In this document: positions 16,776 to 25,992 of the stretch, piece by piece
Position numbering within the stretch: position 1 is the stretch's first letter
Layout: each line of letters begins with the position of its first letter
From: JBCCCJ01 sp039029315
GTDB taxonomy: Bacteria > Bacteroidota > Bacteroidia > J057
Reading direction: 5' to 3'
Assembly: GCA_039029315.1 (NCBI GenBank)
Contig: JBCCGK010000034.1
Location: 37,089-101,088, forward strand
DNA length: 64,000 nucleotides
Program-made: the position numbers and the translations under genes
The notes under the pieces: model-generated
The model's database searches: none
What the model saw: only the letters and a program-made list of their open reading frames with translations
Told to the model about the DNA's origin: nothing

Positions 16776-17738
16776 TCACTTCACTTGATACCAGGCTGAA
16801 GCAAATTCCTGAGTATATAGGACTTTCTTTTGAATTTTTGATTGTCTGATCTGCCTTAACCATACATTCTGTGTGGGGCTGAGGTAGACATCAGGAGACT
16901 TCCGTTGCCCAAGCGCACTGTTGATTTTTGTCTTTTGCAGATCAGTTAAGGGCAAATATTTGTAATCACTGTGCTTGAGGTAATATTGAGGATCTTTGTC
17001 GGGTCGATAGCCTTGACTCTTGCGAATGGGGCTACATTGTGCTTGTTGGGCATGGGTCGTCAAGGCATCTGTTGACGTGATTTGTTTGTCATATGTGACT
17101 TTGACCACCTCGCGCCCGCCCATGAAGCCAGGTTCTGTTGCCAGGACGCCTTTTGCCTGACCCAAATGTCCCTCTCCACTCCAGAAGCAATACATGCTGA
17201 AATAGGTTTCTTCGACCTGTCCGTGTTGTGCAGCAAACAACTCCTCTCCCAAAAGGTGCATATAGGGAGGAATTTCTCTCTTCTGCTCTGCCAAAACCGT
17301 TTTCATGGCCTGAAACAAGCCCTGGGCGGAATAATTTCCTGCAACTCCTTTGACAAGGTTTTTTCCCTGCTGATCGACTATGCGCACTACAGGATTGTTC
17401 CAGCTAGGTTCGCCATATCTCTTGAGAATCCGGGCATCCTCTCCTCCCTTATTGTTGAAAATCGCCAGGGGAATGAATTCCTGTTCGATCGCCTCGACCA
17501 TCAGAGGATGGGTCAAGACATCATGTCCATAGTTGCGACAAGTTGCACAGCCAGGAACTTCCTGAAACAGAATCAGGATGGGTTTGTCCTGCTTGCTGGC
17601 CTGTTGGGCAGCTTGGTCATAACTACGGTACCACCGAACTTTGCCCAATTCCTGAGACTGGGTAGCAGGAGTTGTTCTGTGCTGTGCTGAAAGCATCATG
17701 AAAGGAAGACTAAGGAATACAAAGAGGATCTGTCTCAT
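16776..17738 (-). CDS. Exported thioredoxin-like VPG(C/U)xxT-family protein with MsrA-like domain
   Basis: The 320-residue product has a signal peptide (MRQILFVFLSLPFMMLSAQ), then a thioredoxin-like domain with VPGCATC at about residues 61-67, then an MsrA-like domain (about 170-300) with YFSMYCFWSGEG, GFMGGREVV and VTYD. The N-terminal motif matches the family named VPGUxxT thioredoxin-like (seleno)protein, in which some members have selenocysteine at the first cysteine. Here the codon read is TGT, so this is the cysteine form. In the MsrA part, Tyr replaces the usual Gly of GCFWG. It probably works in periplasmic thiol or methionine sulfoxide repair, but activity is inferred. Confidence 0.85.
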   Translation of the reverse strand: MRQILFVFLSLPFMMLSAQHRTTPATQSQELGKVRWYRSYDQAAQQASKQDKPILILFQEVPGCATCRNYGHDVLTHPLMVEAIEQEFIPLAIFNNKGGEDARILKRYGEPSWNNPVVRIVDQQGKNLVKGVAGNYSAQGLFQAMKTVLAEQKREIPPYMHLLGEELFAAQHGQVEETYFSMYCFWSGEGHLGQAKGVLATEPGFMGGREVVKVTYDKQITSTDALTTHAQQAQCSPIRKSQGYRPDKDPQYYLKHSDYKYLPLTDLQKTKINSALGQRKSPDVYLSPTQNVWLRQIRQSKIQKKVLYTQEFASAWYQVK

Positions 17739-17889
17739 AAGAAAAAATCATTTGTCCTAAGATCAGATAATTCCGAAATCCTAATTGTCAGATATCCTAC
17801 AGATGCGTTGTGAGACAGAAAGAAAATGTTCAACTCTACTCAAAACCTGTATCAAGGGTCTATAGCTAGATATGTATCTACCAAAGAGA

Positions 17890-19017
17890 TCAGCCTGCCG
17901 TTTTATTCTGCTGTCGCCGAAAAAAGGTAGCTGTCCCCCAATCTGCCCCCCACATCATCAGAAAATAGACTGGCAGAATAAACGGATATAGGACAAAATA
18001 CATTCCCACATAGCTGAAGTGGTAATTACTGGCGTGTTCCCCTATGATCAGGCGAACAAAATCAAAACTGAATACATACACACACAAAGCCAAAAACGGA
18101 ATCAGAAAACTGCCCACAATCATGACCCATGAGAAGTATTTGAAAGGGTTGGCCTTTCGGAAAAAGTAGATAGCTGCTAGATGGAACAGCATAAAAAGAA
18201 ACCCGACCAATAATCCAATATTGTCTAGTGCAATATCAGTCAGAACCCGAGCGGCAGCAGGCATGTCTGGCTCAAAAGAAATTCGTAAAATATCCGCTGG
18301 CAATGTGTCAAATGTCCAACTGGCCAAGCTAGAGATATCACCAGTTGTAGGCGGCCCAAGATTACTCTGAATAGCATGGGAACATTTGGACGCATCCAGA
18401 ATTACTTCCAGACCACCAAATGACTTCCAGTATCTGGCTGGGGAGAGGGCATAACGAAAATCATAGATCTTCATCCATTGGTTGCGATTGACCCATCTAT
18501 CCGCTTTGTAATGTATGCTGATGGTATGCTTTCCGGAAGTCAAATCAAGCTCAAAGTATTTCAAATCATTTAGGTAGATATGAAATTCAGACGTCTCTGT
18601 CGTATGGAGGAAGCTGATCGGAACTTGTTGCCAATCCTCTTCATCAAAAAAAAGCCCAAAATCTGAAAAGGGTGTCCCTTCCAACTGTTTGTACTGTTCT
18701 GGTACCGGGAGTAGATTCACAGCCTGCTCATCTATCCAGACTTCAAAATCTTCTTTGTACTCTGAGGCATAAAAAAGAAGTGGAATCTGCGTTCCGGATT
18801 TTTGGGTTTCAATGTGATATTCAATGAAAAACGAAGCGCTTGTAAAATCAGAATCGGGAACAATCTTCAAGCGTTCATAGAGAATGTCGACGTCCTTACT
18901 GGTAAAAGGAGAACTTGATAATGTGCCTTCCAGGGTAGGGGAGGCCATATTTGCCGAACTACTATACGGCAGAAGGAGAAACAACAGGCAAGTTGTATAG
19001 GAAACAAGTGTTTTCAT
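17890..19017 (-). CDS. Exported membrane protein of unknown function
   Basis: This 375-residue product has an N-terminal signal (MKTLVSYTTCLLFLLLPYSSS), a beta-rich extracytoplasmic domain of about 220 residues (ERLKIVPDSDFTSASFFIEY, FHIYLNDLKYFELDL) and then three or four strongly hydrophobic segments from about residue 265 to 365, ending in a basic tail FFRRQQNKTAG. I do not recognise the family. The ATG at 19017 is chosen because the signal peptide starts there; the frame is open to 19224, but the extra 69 residues are arginine-rich and low in likeness to coding sequence. Confidence 0.75.
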   Translation of the reverse strand: MKTLVSYTTCLLFLLLPYSSSANMASPTLEGTLSSSPFTSKDVDILYERLKIVPDSDFTSASFFIEYHIETQKSGTQIPLLFYASEYKEDFEVWIDEQAVNLLPVPEQYKQLEGTPFSDFGLFFDEEDWQQVPISFLHTTETSEFHIYLNDLKYFELDLTSGKHTISIHYKADRWVNRNQWMKIYDFRYALSPARYWKSFGGLEVILDASKCSHAIQSNLGPPTTGDISSLASWTFDTLPADILRISFEPDMPAAARVLTDIALDNIGLLVGFLFMLFHLAAIYFFRKANPFKYFSWVMIVGSFLIPFLALCVYVFSFDFVRLIIGEHASNYHFSYVGMYFVLYPFILPVYFLMMWGADWGTATFFRRQQNKTAG

Positions 19018-19273
19018 GAAAAAGATAGGTTGTGAAGAATAATGCCATGGAAATGTCTCAAGGCTTGAGTTGTGACGGTTTTGATGCTTCACATTCCATT
19101 TTTTTTGCCTGAAAAGTTGAAGAGGAGAGAGGCCAGAGAAGGAGATGCCCCTTTCAGGGCGCGAGGATAAGATTTTTGGTAGAAAGTAGGAGAATGCGAA
19201 AGAAAGGTTTGGGGCATTCCTCAAAATCTTCGTACTTATTGGGGTCGTGAATTTTTCTTTTTAGGGTGCCTTT

Positions 19274-20707
19274 ATGTTCCGATCACAAGTGGTGCGGCTT
19301 ATGCTTACGTTGACTCCAAAGGAGTTGAAACGATTTCATAAATACCTTACCTCACCTTTTTTTAACACCCACAAGGACACCATTCGTTTGTTTGAAGTGT
19401 TGGCAGCTGCCTATCCGGACTTCCCACCAGAAAAGATCGAAGCTCAGACAATCTTCTATCAATTGTTTCCTGATACTCCTTATAAAGATGAAGTGTTGCG
19501 GACCTTGCGGAAATATCTGCTCAATCATCTGAAAAACTTTATCACGTATTTGGCCTGGCAGGAGGACACCCACTCTCCCAATCTGTTTCTTCTGGAAGCA
19601 TTGTCAAATCGAGGGCGAGAAGAGGATTTCGTCAAGGAATTCAACAAGAGCAAAAAGAAATTAAAAACGATCAAACAATTAGACTCTTCCTCTTTTTTCC
19701 AACAATACTATCTCGACAAGGTTTGGATCACACATGAATTGATGTTTCGTAAGCGGAAGCAGTTACCAGATATGAAATCTCCTTCCGTTTCATTGGATCA
19801 CTTTTATCTCAATGAAAAACTTCAGCTGTATGCCTCTGCCCTGGGAAGTAGCAATGTATTAGCGACAGAATTGTCACACTTTTTTTTCAAAGAAGAAATT
19901 CTGGCGATCGTTCAGGAGAATCTGGATCGCTTTCCCTTGTTGATCCAGGCTAATTATCTGGCGGTTACCTTTCTGGAAAACGAGCAAACTTCAGCTGACA
20001 ATTTTGGCCGCTTTCGTCAGATTCTCTCTGAACATACTGATGCATTCAGCATACAGGATTTGGGAAATCTGTATATCTATGCCATCAATTTTGCCAATCG
20101 ACAATACTTGCATGGAAAAAAAGCTTTTCTGAGTCAAATGTTTGAGCTGTACAAAGAGATGTTGGATCTGGATTTGTTGTTTGACGGAAAAAGCTTCCCT
20201 GCCATGAATTACAAAAATCTCACCACCCTTGGGTTACGGCTAGGAGAATTGACCTGGACCGAACAATTCCTGGAAAGCTATAAAGACAAGCTGAAGGAAG
20301 AATCCAGACAGGACTCATATCATTACAATCTAGCCCATCTCCGCCTGTATCAGCAACAATATTCTGAGGCATTGAAACTATTACAGACAGTTTCCTTTTT
20401 GGATGCCTTTTATCAAATGGATGCGAAATTGCTGCAGCTCAAGATTTATTATGAAATGGGAGAAGTAGAAATGTTTTTTACCCTCAACAAAACCTTTCAG
20501 ACCCATATCTCAAGACAAAAGAATATCCCCCAAGCGCGCAGACAAGCCTATCTGAACTTTGCTCGACTCACCAAATCTTTATTTCGGATCAGGATTGACG
20601 AGAAATCAAATCTGAAGGAAGTGGTGGCTAAAGTAGAAACCATGGTCCCTTTGATTGAAAAAGAATGGCTGAAGATTGAGATGGAGAAGTTGCAGGAAAA
20701 TCATTAA
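19274..20707 (+). CDS. Large helical protein of unknown function (TPR-like)
   Basis: This 477-residue protein is almost entirely helical, rich in Leu, Phe, Lys and Glu, with TPR-like pairs such as YHYNLAHLRLYQQQYSEALKLL split over about residues 355-375. No signal peptide, membrane segment or catalytic motif is visible. Its opening SQVVRLMLTLTPKELKRFHKYL resembles a group of unnamed Bacteroidota proteins I recall only as hypothetical. It stands alone between a divergent membrane-protein gene and a 400-nt gap. Function unknown. Confidence 0.8.
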   Translation: MFRSQVVRLMLTLTPKELKRFHKYLTSPFFNTHKDTIRLFEVLAAAYPDFPPEKIEAQTIFYQLFPDTPYKDEVLRTLRKYLLNHLKNFITYLAWQEDTHSPNLFLLEALSNRGREEDFVKEFNKSKKKLKTIKQLDSSSFFQQYYLDKVWITHELMFRKRKQLPDMKSPSVSLDHFYLNEKLQLYASALGSSNVLATELSHFFFKEEILAIVQENLDRFPLLIQANYLAVTFLENEQTSADNFGRFRQILSEHTDAFSIQDLGNLYIYAINFANRQYLHGKKAFLSQMFELYKEMLDLDLLFDGKSFPAMNYKNLTTLGLRLGELTWTEQFLESYKDKLKEESRQDSYHYNLAHLRLYQQQYSEALKLLQTVSFLDAFYQMDAKLLQLKIYYEMGEVEMFFTLNKTFQTHISRQKNIPQARRQAYLNFARLTKSLFRIRIDEKSNLKEVVAKVETMVPLIEKEWLKIEMEKLQENH

Positions 20708-21103
20708 AGAGGCCCCAAGAAACGGGAATTTTCATTGGGGCCGATTGCGACAGGTTATATGGAATCCTCATGTTGAAAAGGAATCATTTTAGCTGTAAGG
20801 AAGGGAATCACGAAGTTATATGAATTCCCAAAGAAAGAGCAACAGCCAGAAGGATGGTGTGTTTGATAAAAACAGGCAGGCAACAGTAGTGTTTATTTGC
20901 TACTGCCACCTACACATCCACAGTAGTCTGGTATAAAAGGAATTATTACTTCGAATAATTCCAGAAATAGTTAGGGAACACATCTTGCTTCTCTTTCGTT
21001 TGTATTCAATGTTTATACATCAAACTTACAAGCCGAAGAGAAGAAAATGAACATCAAAAAAATGCAATTGTGAGAAAAAATAATCTCCATACCTTTTGAT
21101 ATC
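20708..21103. other. Gene-free gap with one GC-rich hairpin
   Basis: This 396-nt gap lies between two convergent genes. GGCCCCAA at 20711-20718 pairs with TTGGGGCC at 20735-20742, directly after the stop codon of the upstream gene. There is no T-run, so it is at best an imperfect terminator. The rest is A/T-rich; I see no credible gene, tRNA or repeat. Confidence 0.5.
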
Positions 21104-23950
21104 CTATTCCCGAATGATCAACGGAAATGTCTGCGGGAATCCATTCCCAATCAGTTTCAACCAATAAACCCCCTGTGCCAGTCTCGGCAAGTTCAGATGA
21201 ACTGTCCGCTCATGAGATGTTGAGAGAGGAGATTCCCACAACCGTTGGCCCGTTAGATTCACAATTTGAACCGACATCGGTGAAGATTCCAGAGATGCCT
21301 GTGGAGGAGCGTATAGGGTGATTTTGTCCTTCGCTGGAATAGGGCCAATTCTCCATTCTTCTTTAAGTAATTGTGTCTCTTGAGGCGTTTGCGGACGGAT
21401 CTCAATCGTCTGTAAACTTTGCGTTGAGAGGTTGTTGAGTGAGATGGTGCTTCCATCAGATCGTATGAGGAGTGCTTGTGAAATCTTGATGGAAAAGGAG
21501 GCTAACTGCTTTATGGTCGAGTCTATGCCGATATTATCAATCATAACCGTGATCCCACCAATGGCCAGAATTCCATTTCCGTTTGTGCCACTTTGATTGA
21601 GGCGTGTGATGCCAAAGTGGAGTTTTCGGTTTGCGAAGTCATTGATAACAAGAGTGTCTATTCCTGTCCCATCATCCAGGAAGGAACTTTGGGGAAGAAT
21701 ATGGATCGGCTGAGACAATGGCATATCATAAGAAAGGGTAAGTGCCACTCCATAGACGTCCTGCAACAAACTGCTATCGACGCTTTCGAGCCGAATATCG
21801 AAAAAAGCGGTATCCCCAACGGACATGCTGCTTTGATCGAATTCCATGCCAAGGTGAATCAGACTGTTTGCAGAATTCGCCCCTGAAAAGCTCCCCTGAA
21901 AGTTTTGGCGAACTACATTTCCATCCTGTTCCGCATCAATCTGTCCGTTGCCATCAGCATCTACATGGCAATAATCAACATCTGCTGCGATGGAATGGGA
22001 TGACGGAAATGCCTGATTCCATGAATTCGTATTTTGTGCTGAGAAAGTTGTGCTTGCATTGGTCCTTGTTGGGCCTGAACTTCCATGGATTAGCCCAATT
22101 GTTAGATAATCTTTGAGGTTGACAACCCCATTGGCATCAGCATCACCCGGCCAGACGCAGTCAGGTTGCAAGCTCACATCTATTCTGGTAGATTTTTGAT
22201 GGCCACAATTGTTGAATACAGTGAAATAATACTTCCCGCTTTCTGTGAATGTCATTTTTTTCCCTGTACCGATAACATCCCCTTTTTTTGTCCACTCATA
22301 GGTGTAGCCAGGGGCTTGCAACAGAGCTGGCATCGTCAGGCTCGGGCCACAGTGAACCGTATCTAACTTGTGAGGTAAATACAACCACTTGACTTTGACT
22401 GTTTGGGAAAATGAATCTACACAGCTTCCATTTGACGCAACAAGCATGAATTCATGTGTGCCAAATAGTCTTTTGACAGAATAGGATGGGGTTTCGGAAG
22501 TCGAGAATAAGTTTCCATTAAAAAACCATTCATAACTGCTTGCGTCAGAAGACAGATTGGTCGGTATCACCAACTCATCGTAGCAAACGATAGGACTCGG
22601 TAAGGAGAACTCCGCCACTACCTCACAGGATGAATTTGTTGTATCCTGCTGATCTGTAAATAATTGGGATAGATCTAGTTTGCCACTGGTTATGCTTTTG
22701 CCATACAAGGAGGGAAGGGTGAGGGTATTCTCCATGATCTTTTCTGTGGCCTCCTCTGCAGACTCGAATCCGAGATGACTATAGAGAAGAACCATCGCAC
22801 CAGTGACCATCGGAGCTGCCATGGAGGAACCACTCATGTACCCGTAAGATCCACCTGGGAGGGTACTCAGGATAGATTTTCCTGGCGCAAAAAGATCTAC
22901 GCTGTTTTCTCCAATATTCGAAAAAATGGCCAAATTATCCAGATTGGTAAGTGCACCTACAGAGATGATATTATCGTTGGAATAGCTTGCTGGAAACAAT
23001 GGGGCGATGTCATTGTCATTCCCAAAATTGTTGCCGGCAGCTGTAACAAGAACATGCTCAGCTTCCTCTGCATAGTCGATGATCTGCTCAAGAGCTTGAC
23101 TATAAGCACTGCCTCCCCAACTGTGATTGGAGATCTGGGCGCCCATGTTGATCGCATAATCCAGTGCTGCAATGGCATCCGAGGTATAGCCTTTTCCATC
23201 CTGATTCAGGAATTTGAGTCCCATGAGCTGCACATCCCAGGATACCCCGGCAATTCCAATTCCGTTGTTGCCTTGAGCACCAATAATTCCACTGACATGG
23301 GTTCCATGACCGCTGGCATGATCATCAGAGGGATCATTGTCGTTGTTGACAAAATCCCATCCAATAAAATCATCTACATATCCATTTCCATCCTCATCTA
23401 TCTGATTGACATCTCCGGGATCGAAGATCCATTGTTGGCCATTCCAATGAAGAACACTTCCATCTCCATCAGCATCCTCAGCGAGGTTTTGCCAGATATT
23501 ATCTATTAGATCAGGATGTGTCCAGTCGATGCCAGAGTCCAACACCCCCACAATCACCGAATCATTTCCGGTTTCTGTAGCCCAGGCAGTTTCTGCACGG
23601 ATATCTGCCCCCCAAATTCCGCCAAACTGACCAATGTTTTTTAATGCCCATTGTCTGCCAAACTCAGGATCATTAGGCGTCTGAAAGGCCGCTACAGCAT
23701 AATCAGGCTCCATGAACTGAATCTCTGGGCCAAGGATTTTTCTGACTTCAGAAGCCGTGATTTTTGAAGGGAAATGCCATACCTCCAGCTTCGAGCTATG
23801 TTGGATTTTTAAGCTCTTGCGGATGAATTGTTGATCCTCAACAGGCTTTTTGGTTGAGATGATCCATCTTGAGGTTTGAGCATGAAGAATAAAAGGGATT
23901 GTTAAGCAAGAAAGGAGCACAAAGACCTGCCGCACCATAGATTGATTCAA
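21104..23950 (-). CDS. Secreted subtilisin-like serine protease with dockerin-like, cohesin-like and T9SS sorting domains
   Basis: The 948-residue product has a signal peptide (to about residue 25), an inhibitor-type propeptide, and an S8 peptidase domain with the complete catalytic triad: Asp138 in VLDSGID, His215 in SGHGTHVSG and Ser376 in GSSMAAP. A PKD/Ig-like region follows (about 445-600), then two Ca-binding loops of dockerin type (DADANGVVNLKDY and DADGNGQIDAEQD), a cohesin-like beta domain (about 690-830) and a C-terminal T9SS sorting domain (IGPIPAKDKITLYAP ... LAQGVYWLKL). It should be exported across the outer membrane and anchored or released by the PorU sortase. The ATG at 23938 is an equally possible start. 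Confidence 0.93.
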   Translation of the reverse strand: MNQSMVRQVFVLLSCLTIPFILHAQTSRWIISTKKPVEDQQFIRKSLKIQHSSKLEVWHFPSKITASEVRKILGPEIQFMEPDYAVAAFQTPNDPEFGRQWALKNIGQFGGIWGADIRAETAWATETGNDSVIVGVLDSGIDWTHPDLIDNIWQNLAEDADGDGSVLHWNGQQWIFDPGDVNQIDEDGNGYVDDFIGWDFVNNDNDPSDDHASGHGTHVSGIIGAQGNNGIGIAGVSWDVQLMGLKFLNQDGKGYTSDAIAALDYAINMGAQISNHSWGGSAYSQALEQIIDYAEEAEHVLVTAAGNNFGNDNDIAPLFPASYSNDNIISVGALTNLDNLAIFSNIGENSVDLFAPGKSILSTLPGGSYGYMSGSSMAAPMVTGAMVLLYSHLGFESAEEATEKIMENTLTLPSLYGKSITSGKLDLSQLFTDQQDTTNSSCEVVAEFSLPSPIVCYDELVIPTNLSSDASSYEWFFNGNLFSTSETPSYSVKRLFGTHEFMLVASNGSCVDSFSQTVKVKWLYLPHKLDTVHCGPSLTMPALLQAPGYTYEWTKKGDVIGTGKKMTFTESGKYYFTVFNNCGHQKSTRIDVSLQPDCVWPGDADANGVVNLKDYLTIGLIHGSSGPTRTNASTTFSAQNTNSWNQAFPSSHSIAADVDYCHVDADGNGQIDAEQDGNVVRQNFQGSFSGANSANSLIHLGMEFDQSSMSVGDTAFFDIRLESVDSSLLQDVYGVALTLSYDMPLSQPIHILPQSSFLDDGTGIDTLVINDFANRKLHFGITRLNQSGTNGNGILAIGGITVMIDNIGIDSTIKQLASFSIKISQALLIRSDGSTISLNNLSTQSLQTIEIRPQTPQETQLLKEEWRIGPIPAKDKITLYAPPQASLESSPMSVQIVNLTGQRLWESPLSTSHERTVHLNLPRLAQGVYWLKLIGNGFPQTFPLIIRE

Positions 23951-24046
23951 AAACTAGAATAGCTTAGGTAATGAAAAATATCTTATAAAAGTATATGGGA
24001 AGATCGGTCTTTTTTTTGAAAAGAACAACTTTCTTGACCCGTGACG

Positions 24047-24066
24047 AAAAAGCCCCCGAAAGGGGG
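24047..24066 (-). terminator. Rho-independent terminator of nuoG
   Basis: Read on the minus strand, CCCCC (24066-24062) and GGGGG (24057-24053) pair around a TTTC loop, followed by C and TTTTT. It lies 46 nt after the nuoG stop codon and before the subtilase gene, which therefore needs its own promoter. Confidence 0.85.
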
Positions 24067-24112
24067 ACTCTCATCGAATCCATATGTCTATCAAGTGATT
24101 CTAGATCTCTGT

Positions 24113-25834
24113 TTACCAGTTAGGCGCATACTCCAGTTGGGTGTGTTTGAAGGATGCCTTTGGGGGCTTGTAGGATACTTTGAGGGACGAAAGCGCATCA
24201 AAGTCTTTCTGCATATTGGCAAAAATATCCTTGTGATGAGTATAGTTCATGTCGAGCCCCATGGCTTGAGCTACCTTGCTGATCAGCATCCAGCTTGGGA
24301 GCACATCGAATATGTTTTCGAGATTTCTCCAATGGTCAACTGCGACAGCTCCTTTGTCCAATCGGCTTTTGGGGAGACGCATCCAGAGATCAGGAGTCAT
24401 CTGCTTTACTTGTTTGGCCAGAGTGGTTACTTGTGCGATTCCTTTATGATTCACGAAGGTTCCTTCGGCTTCAATGGAGATAGCAGCTGGTAGCAGTACA
24501 TCGACGAATTCGAAGCATTCTTGTCTGTGCAAGCCATGTGCGATGACGGTAGCCCTGGAAAGATCTTCAGCTGTGAGTTGGGCAAAGACATGATCATCCT
24601 CTAGTGAATACAGGAAGGGAGCATCTCCTTCTTTCAGTTTGGTTTTCAACTCCTCCATGCTGATAGAGGTGAATCCCAACATCTCACAAGCTGCAGCATT
24701 TGGCGCACAATCATCCTGCATGAGCCAATCATCTCCTCTTCCTTCTTCAATCTGAGGAACATAAAAGAGTTCTGACACACCAATCGCACTGCCCAATTCT
24801 TTCAAGGCATAATTACTTTCGAAAGACGCATGAGGAGAGCCCAGGAAGATGATGTTGGCTCCCTGTCCCTTGGTGAAGCTAGCAGCCTTCTGGATTCCGT
24901 CTTCGAAATTTACCGGGATATCTCCTTTAATTTTGGTGCCGGAGACACGATTTTCATTATAATAATCTACATTCAATCGATGTGCATCTGGCATCCAATA
25001 TCCATTGATGTCCTGATTTTCTCTTGGCGTAATTCGCAGAACTTTGTTGTCTCTGATCCAGACATCGATATTGGTTCCTGTACTGTCATTCAAGTCGATG
25101 GAAGGCGCATGTGCCATCTCCCAAACTCTGGCTTTGAATCTGTGTGCTTTGCTGGTCAGGGCACCAACGGGACAGATATCGATGGTATTCATGGAATATG
25201 GATCGTCAAAGGTCTCACCAGGAGGTGTTCCCGGATAGTTCCTGTCTCCACGCCCAATGATGGTCAACTGATTAGACTCAGAGATCTCCTCTGTGAATCG
25301 GGTACATCGGGTACAGTTGATACAACGTTCCTCATCCAAAATGACTCTCGGGCCAAGATCAACTCTTTTGCGCTTGTGTCGTTTTTGGTTCTCAAATCGC
25401 GAACCCTCTGGTCCGTATTTGTAGGTCCAGATTTGTAAGGGACATTCGCCCGCTTGATCACAAATTGGACAGTCCAGCGGGTGATTAATCAACATATATT
25501 CCAGCACACCCTGCTGATCTCGTTTGATGGTCTCCGAACTTCTGTGAGTTTTTACGAACATCTTGTCGCCAAGCGGGGTGTTACAGGCAGTGTTGGGCTT
25601 GCGACCCCACTGAATGATTGGATTCCCTTCTTCGTCAAATTGATATTCTCCACTGGCGCGATCCCTGGCATGATACCCCACTTCAACCAGACACATCCGG
25701 CAGTTAGTAGGAATGCTCATGGCGGGGTGATAGCAGAAGTAAGGAATCTCTATTCCATTATCGAGAGCAAATTGTAGCAACATGTGCTTGCCTTCGAATT
25801 CTATGGCCTTTCCGTCTATGGTAACCGTTGGCAT
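24113..25834 (-). CDS. nuoG: NADH-quinone oxidoreductase subunit G (complex I Fe-S subunit)
   Basis: NuoG carries iron-sulfur clusters in the peripheral arm of respiratory complex I. The 573-residue protein has the N-terminal 2Fe-2S ferredoxin domain (FCYHP with Cys34, then NCRMC, NTAC), the His-containing NuoG motif HPLDCPICDQAGEC, and a following cysteine group RCINCTRCTRF with DICPVGAL. The remaining part is a shortened molybdopterin-oxidoreductase-like domain; the total is much shorter than the 900-residue E. coli subunit. No other nuo gene is adjacent: it is flanked by a secreted protease and a divergent glycosyltransferase. A terminator follows. Confidence 0.95.
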   Translation of the reverse strand: MPTVTIDGKAIEFEGKHMLLQFALDNGIEIPYFCYHPAMSIPTNCRMCLVEVGYHARDRASGEYQFDEEGNPIIQWGRKPNTACNTPLGDKMFVKTHRSSETIKRDQQGVLEYMLINHPLDCPICDQAGECPLQIWTYKYGPEGSRFENQKRHKRKRVDLGPRVILDEERCINCTRCTRFTEEISESNQLTIIGRGDRNYPGTPPGETFDDPYSMNTIDICPVGALTSKAHRFKARVWEMAHAPSIDLNDSTGTNIDVWIRDNKVLRITPRENQDINGYWMPDAHRLNVDYYNENRVSGTKIKGDIPVNFEDGIQKAASFTKGQGANIIFLGSPHASFESNYALKELGSAIGVSELFYVPQIEEGRGDDWLMQDDCAPNAAACEMLGFTSISMEELKTKLKEGDAPFLYSLEDDHVFAQLTAEDLSRATVIAHGLHRQECFEFVDVLLPAAISIEAEGTFVNHKGIAQVTTLAKQVKQMTPDLWMRLPKSRLDKGAVAVDHWRNLENIFDVLPSWMLISKVAQAMGLDMNYTHHKDIFANMQKDFDALSSLKVSYKPPKASFKHTQLEYAPNW

Positions 25835-25980
25835 ATGTGCGCGAAGCTTTTTTTGATCAAATTAAGGTCGGCGTGAAATTAGAAAAAAATCTCAGAATTT
25901 CTAGTTCCGAATAGAGAGTTCGGGGCATAGAAGGAAGAATCTCTCTGAGAACTCTGTACTCTGAACTCGGAACTTTCTTT

Positions 25981-25988
25981 TATCTTTA
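25981..25988 (+). promoter_or_regulatory. Promoter box TATCTTTA, 4 nt before the glycosyltransferase ATG
   Basis: TATCTTTA matches TAnnTTTG except for the last base, and ends 4 nt before the ATG at 25993, the same geometry as three other boxes in this window. Confidence 0.45.
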
Positions 25989-25992
25989 CTTT

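Noticed and set aside
20893..20970. Minus-strand reading that ends YCGCVGGSSK and could be the tail of a small Cys-rich peptide.
   Set aside because: There is no ATG, GTG or TTG in frame before an upstream stop, and no ribosome-binding site, so it is probably chance.
22775..23509. A 244-codon plus-strand open frame within the subtilase gene.
   Set aside because: It lies wholly opposite the well-supported subtilase and has no independent motif; it is an antisense shadow.
24830..25438. A 202-codon plus-strand open frame within nuoG.
   Set aside because: It is antisense to the conserved cysteine motifs of nuoG and has no protein signature.
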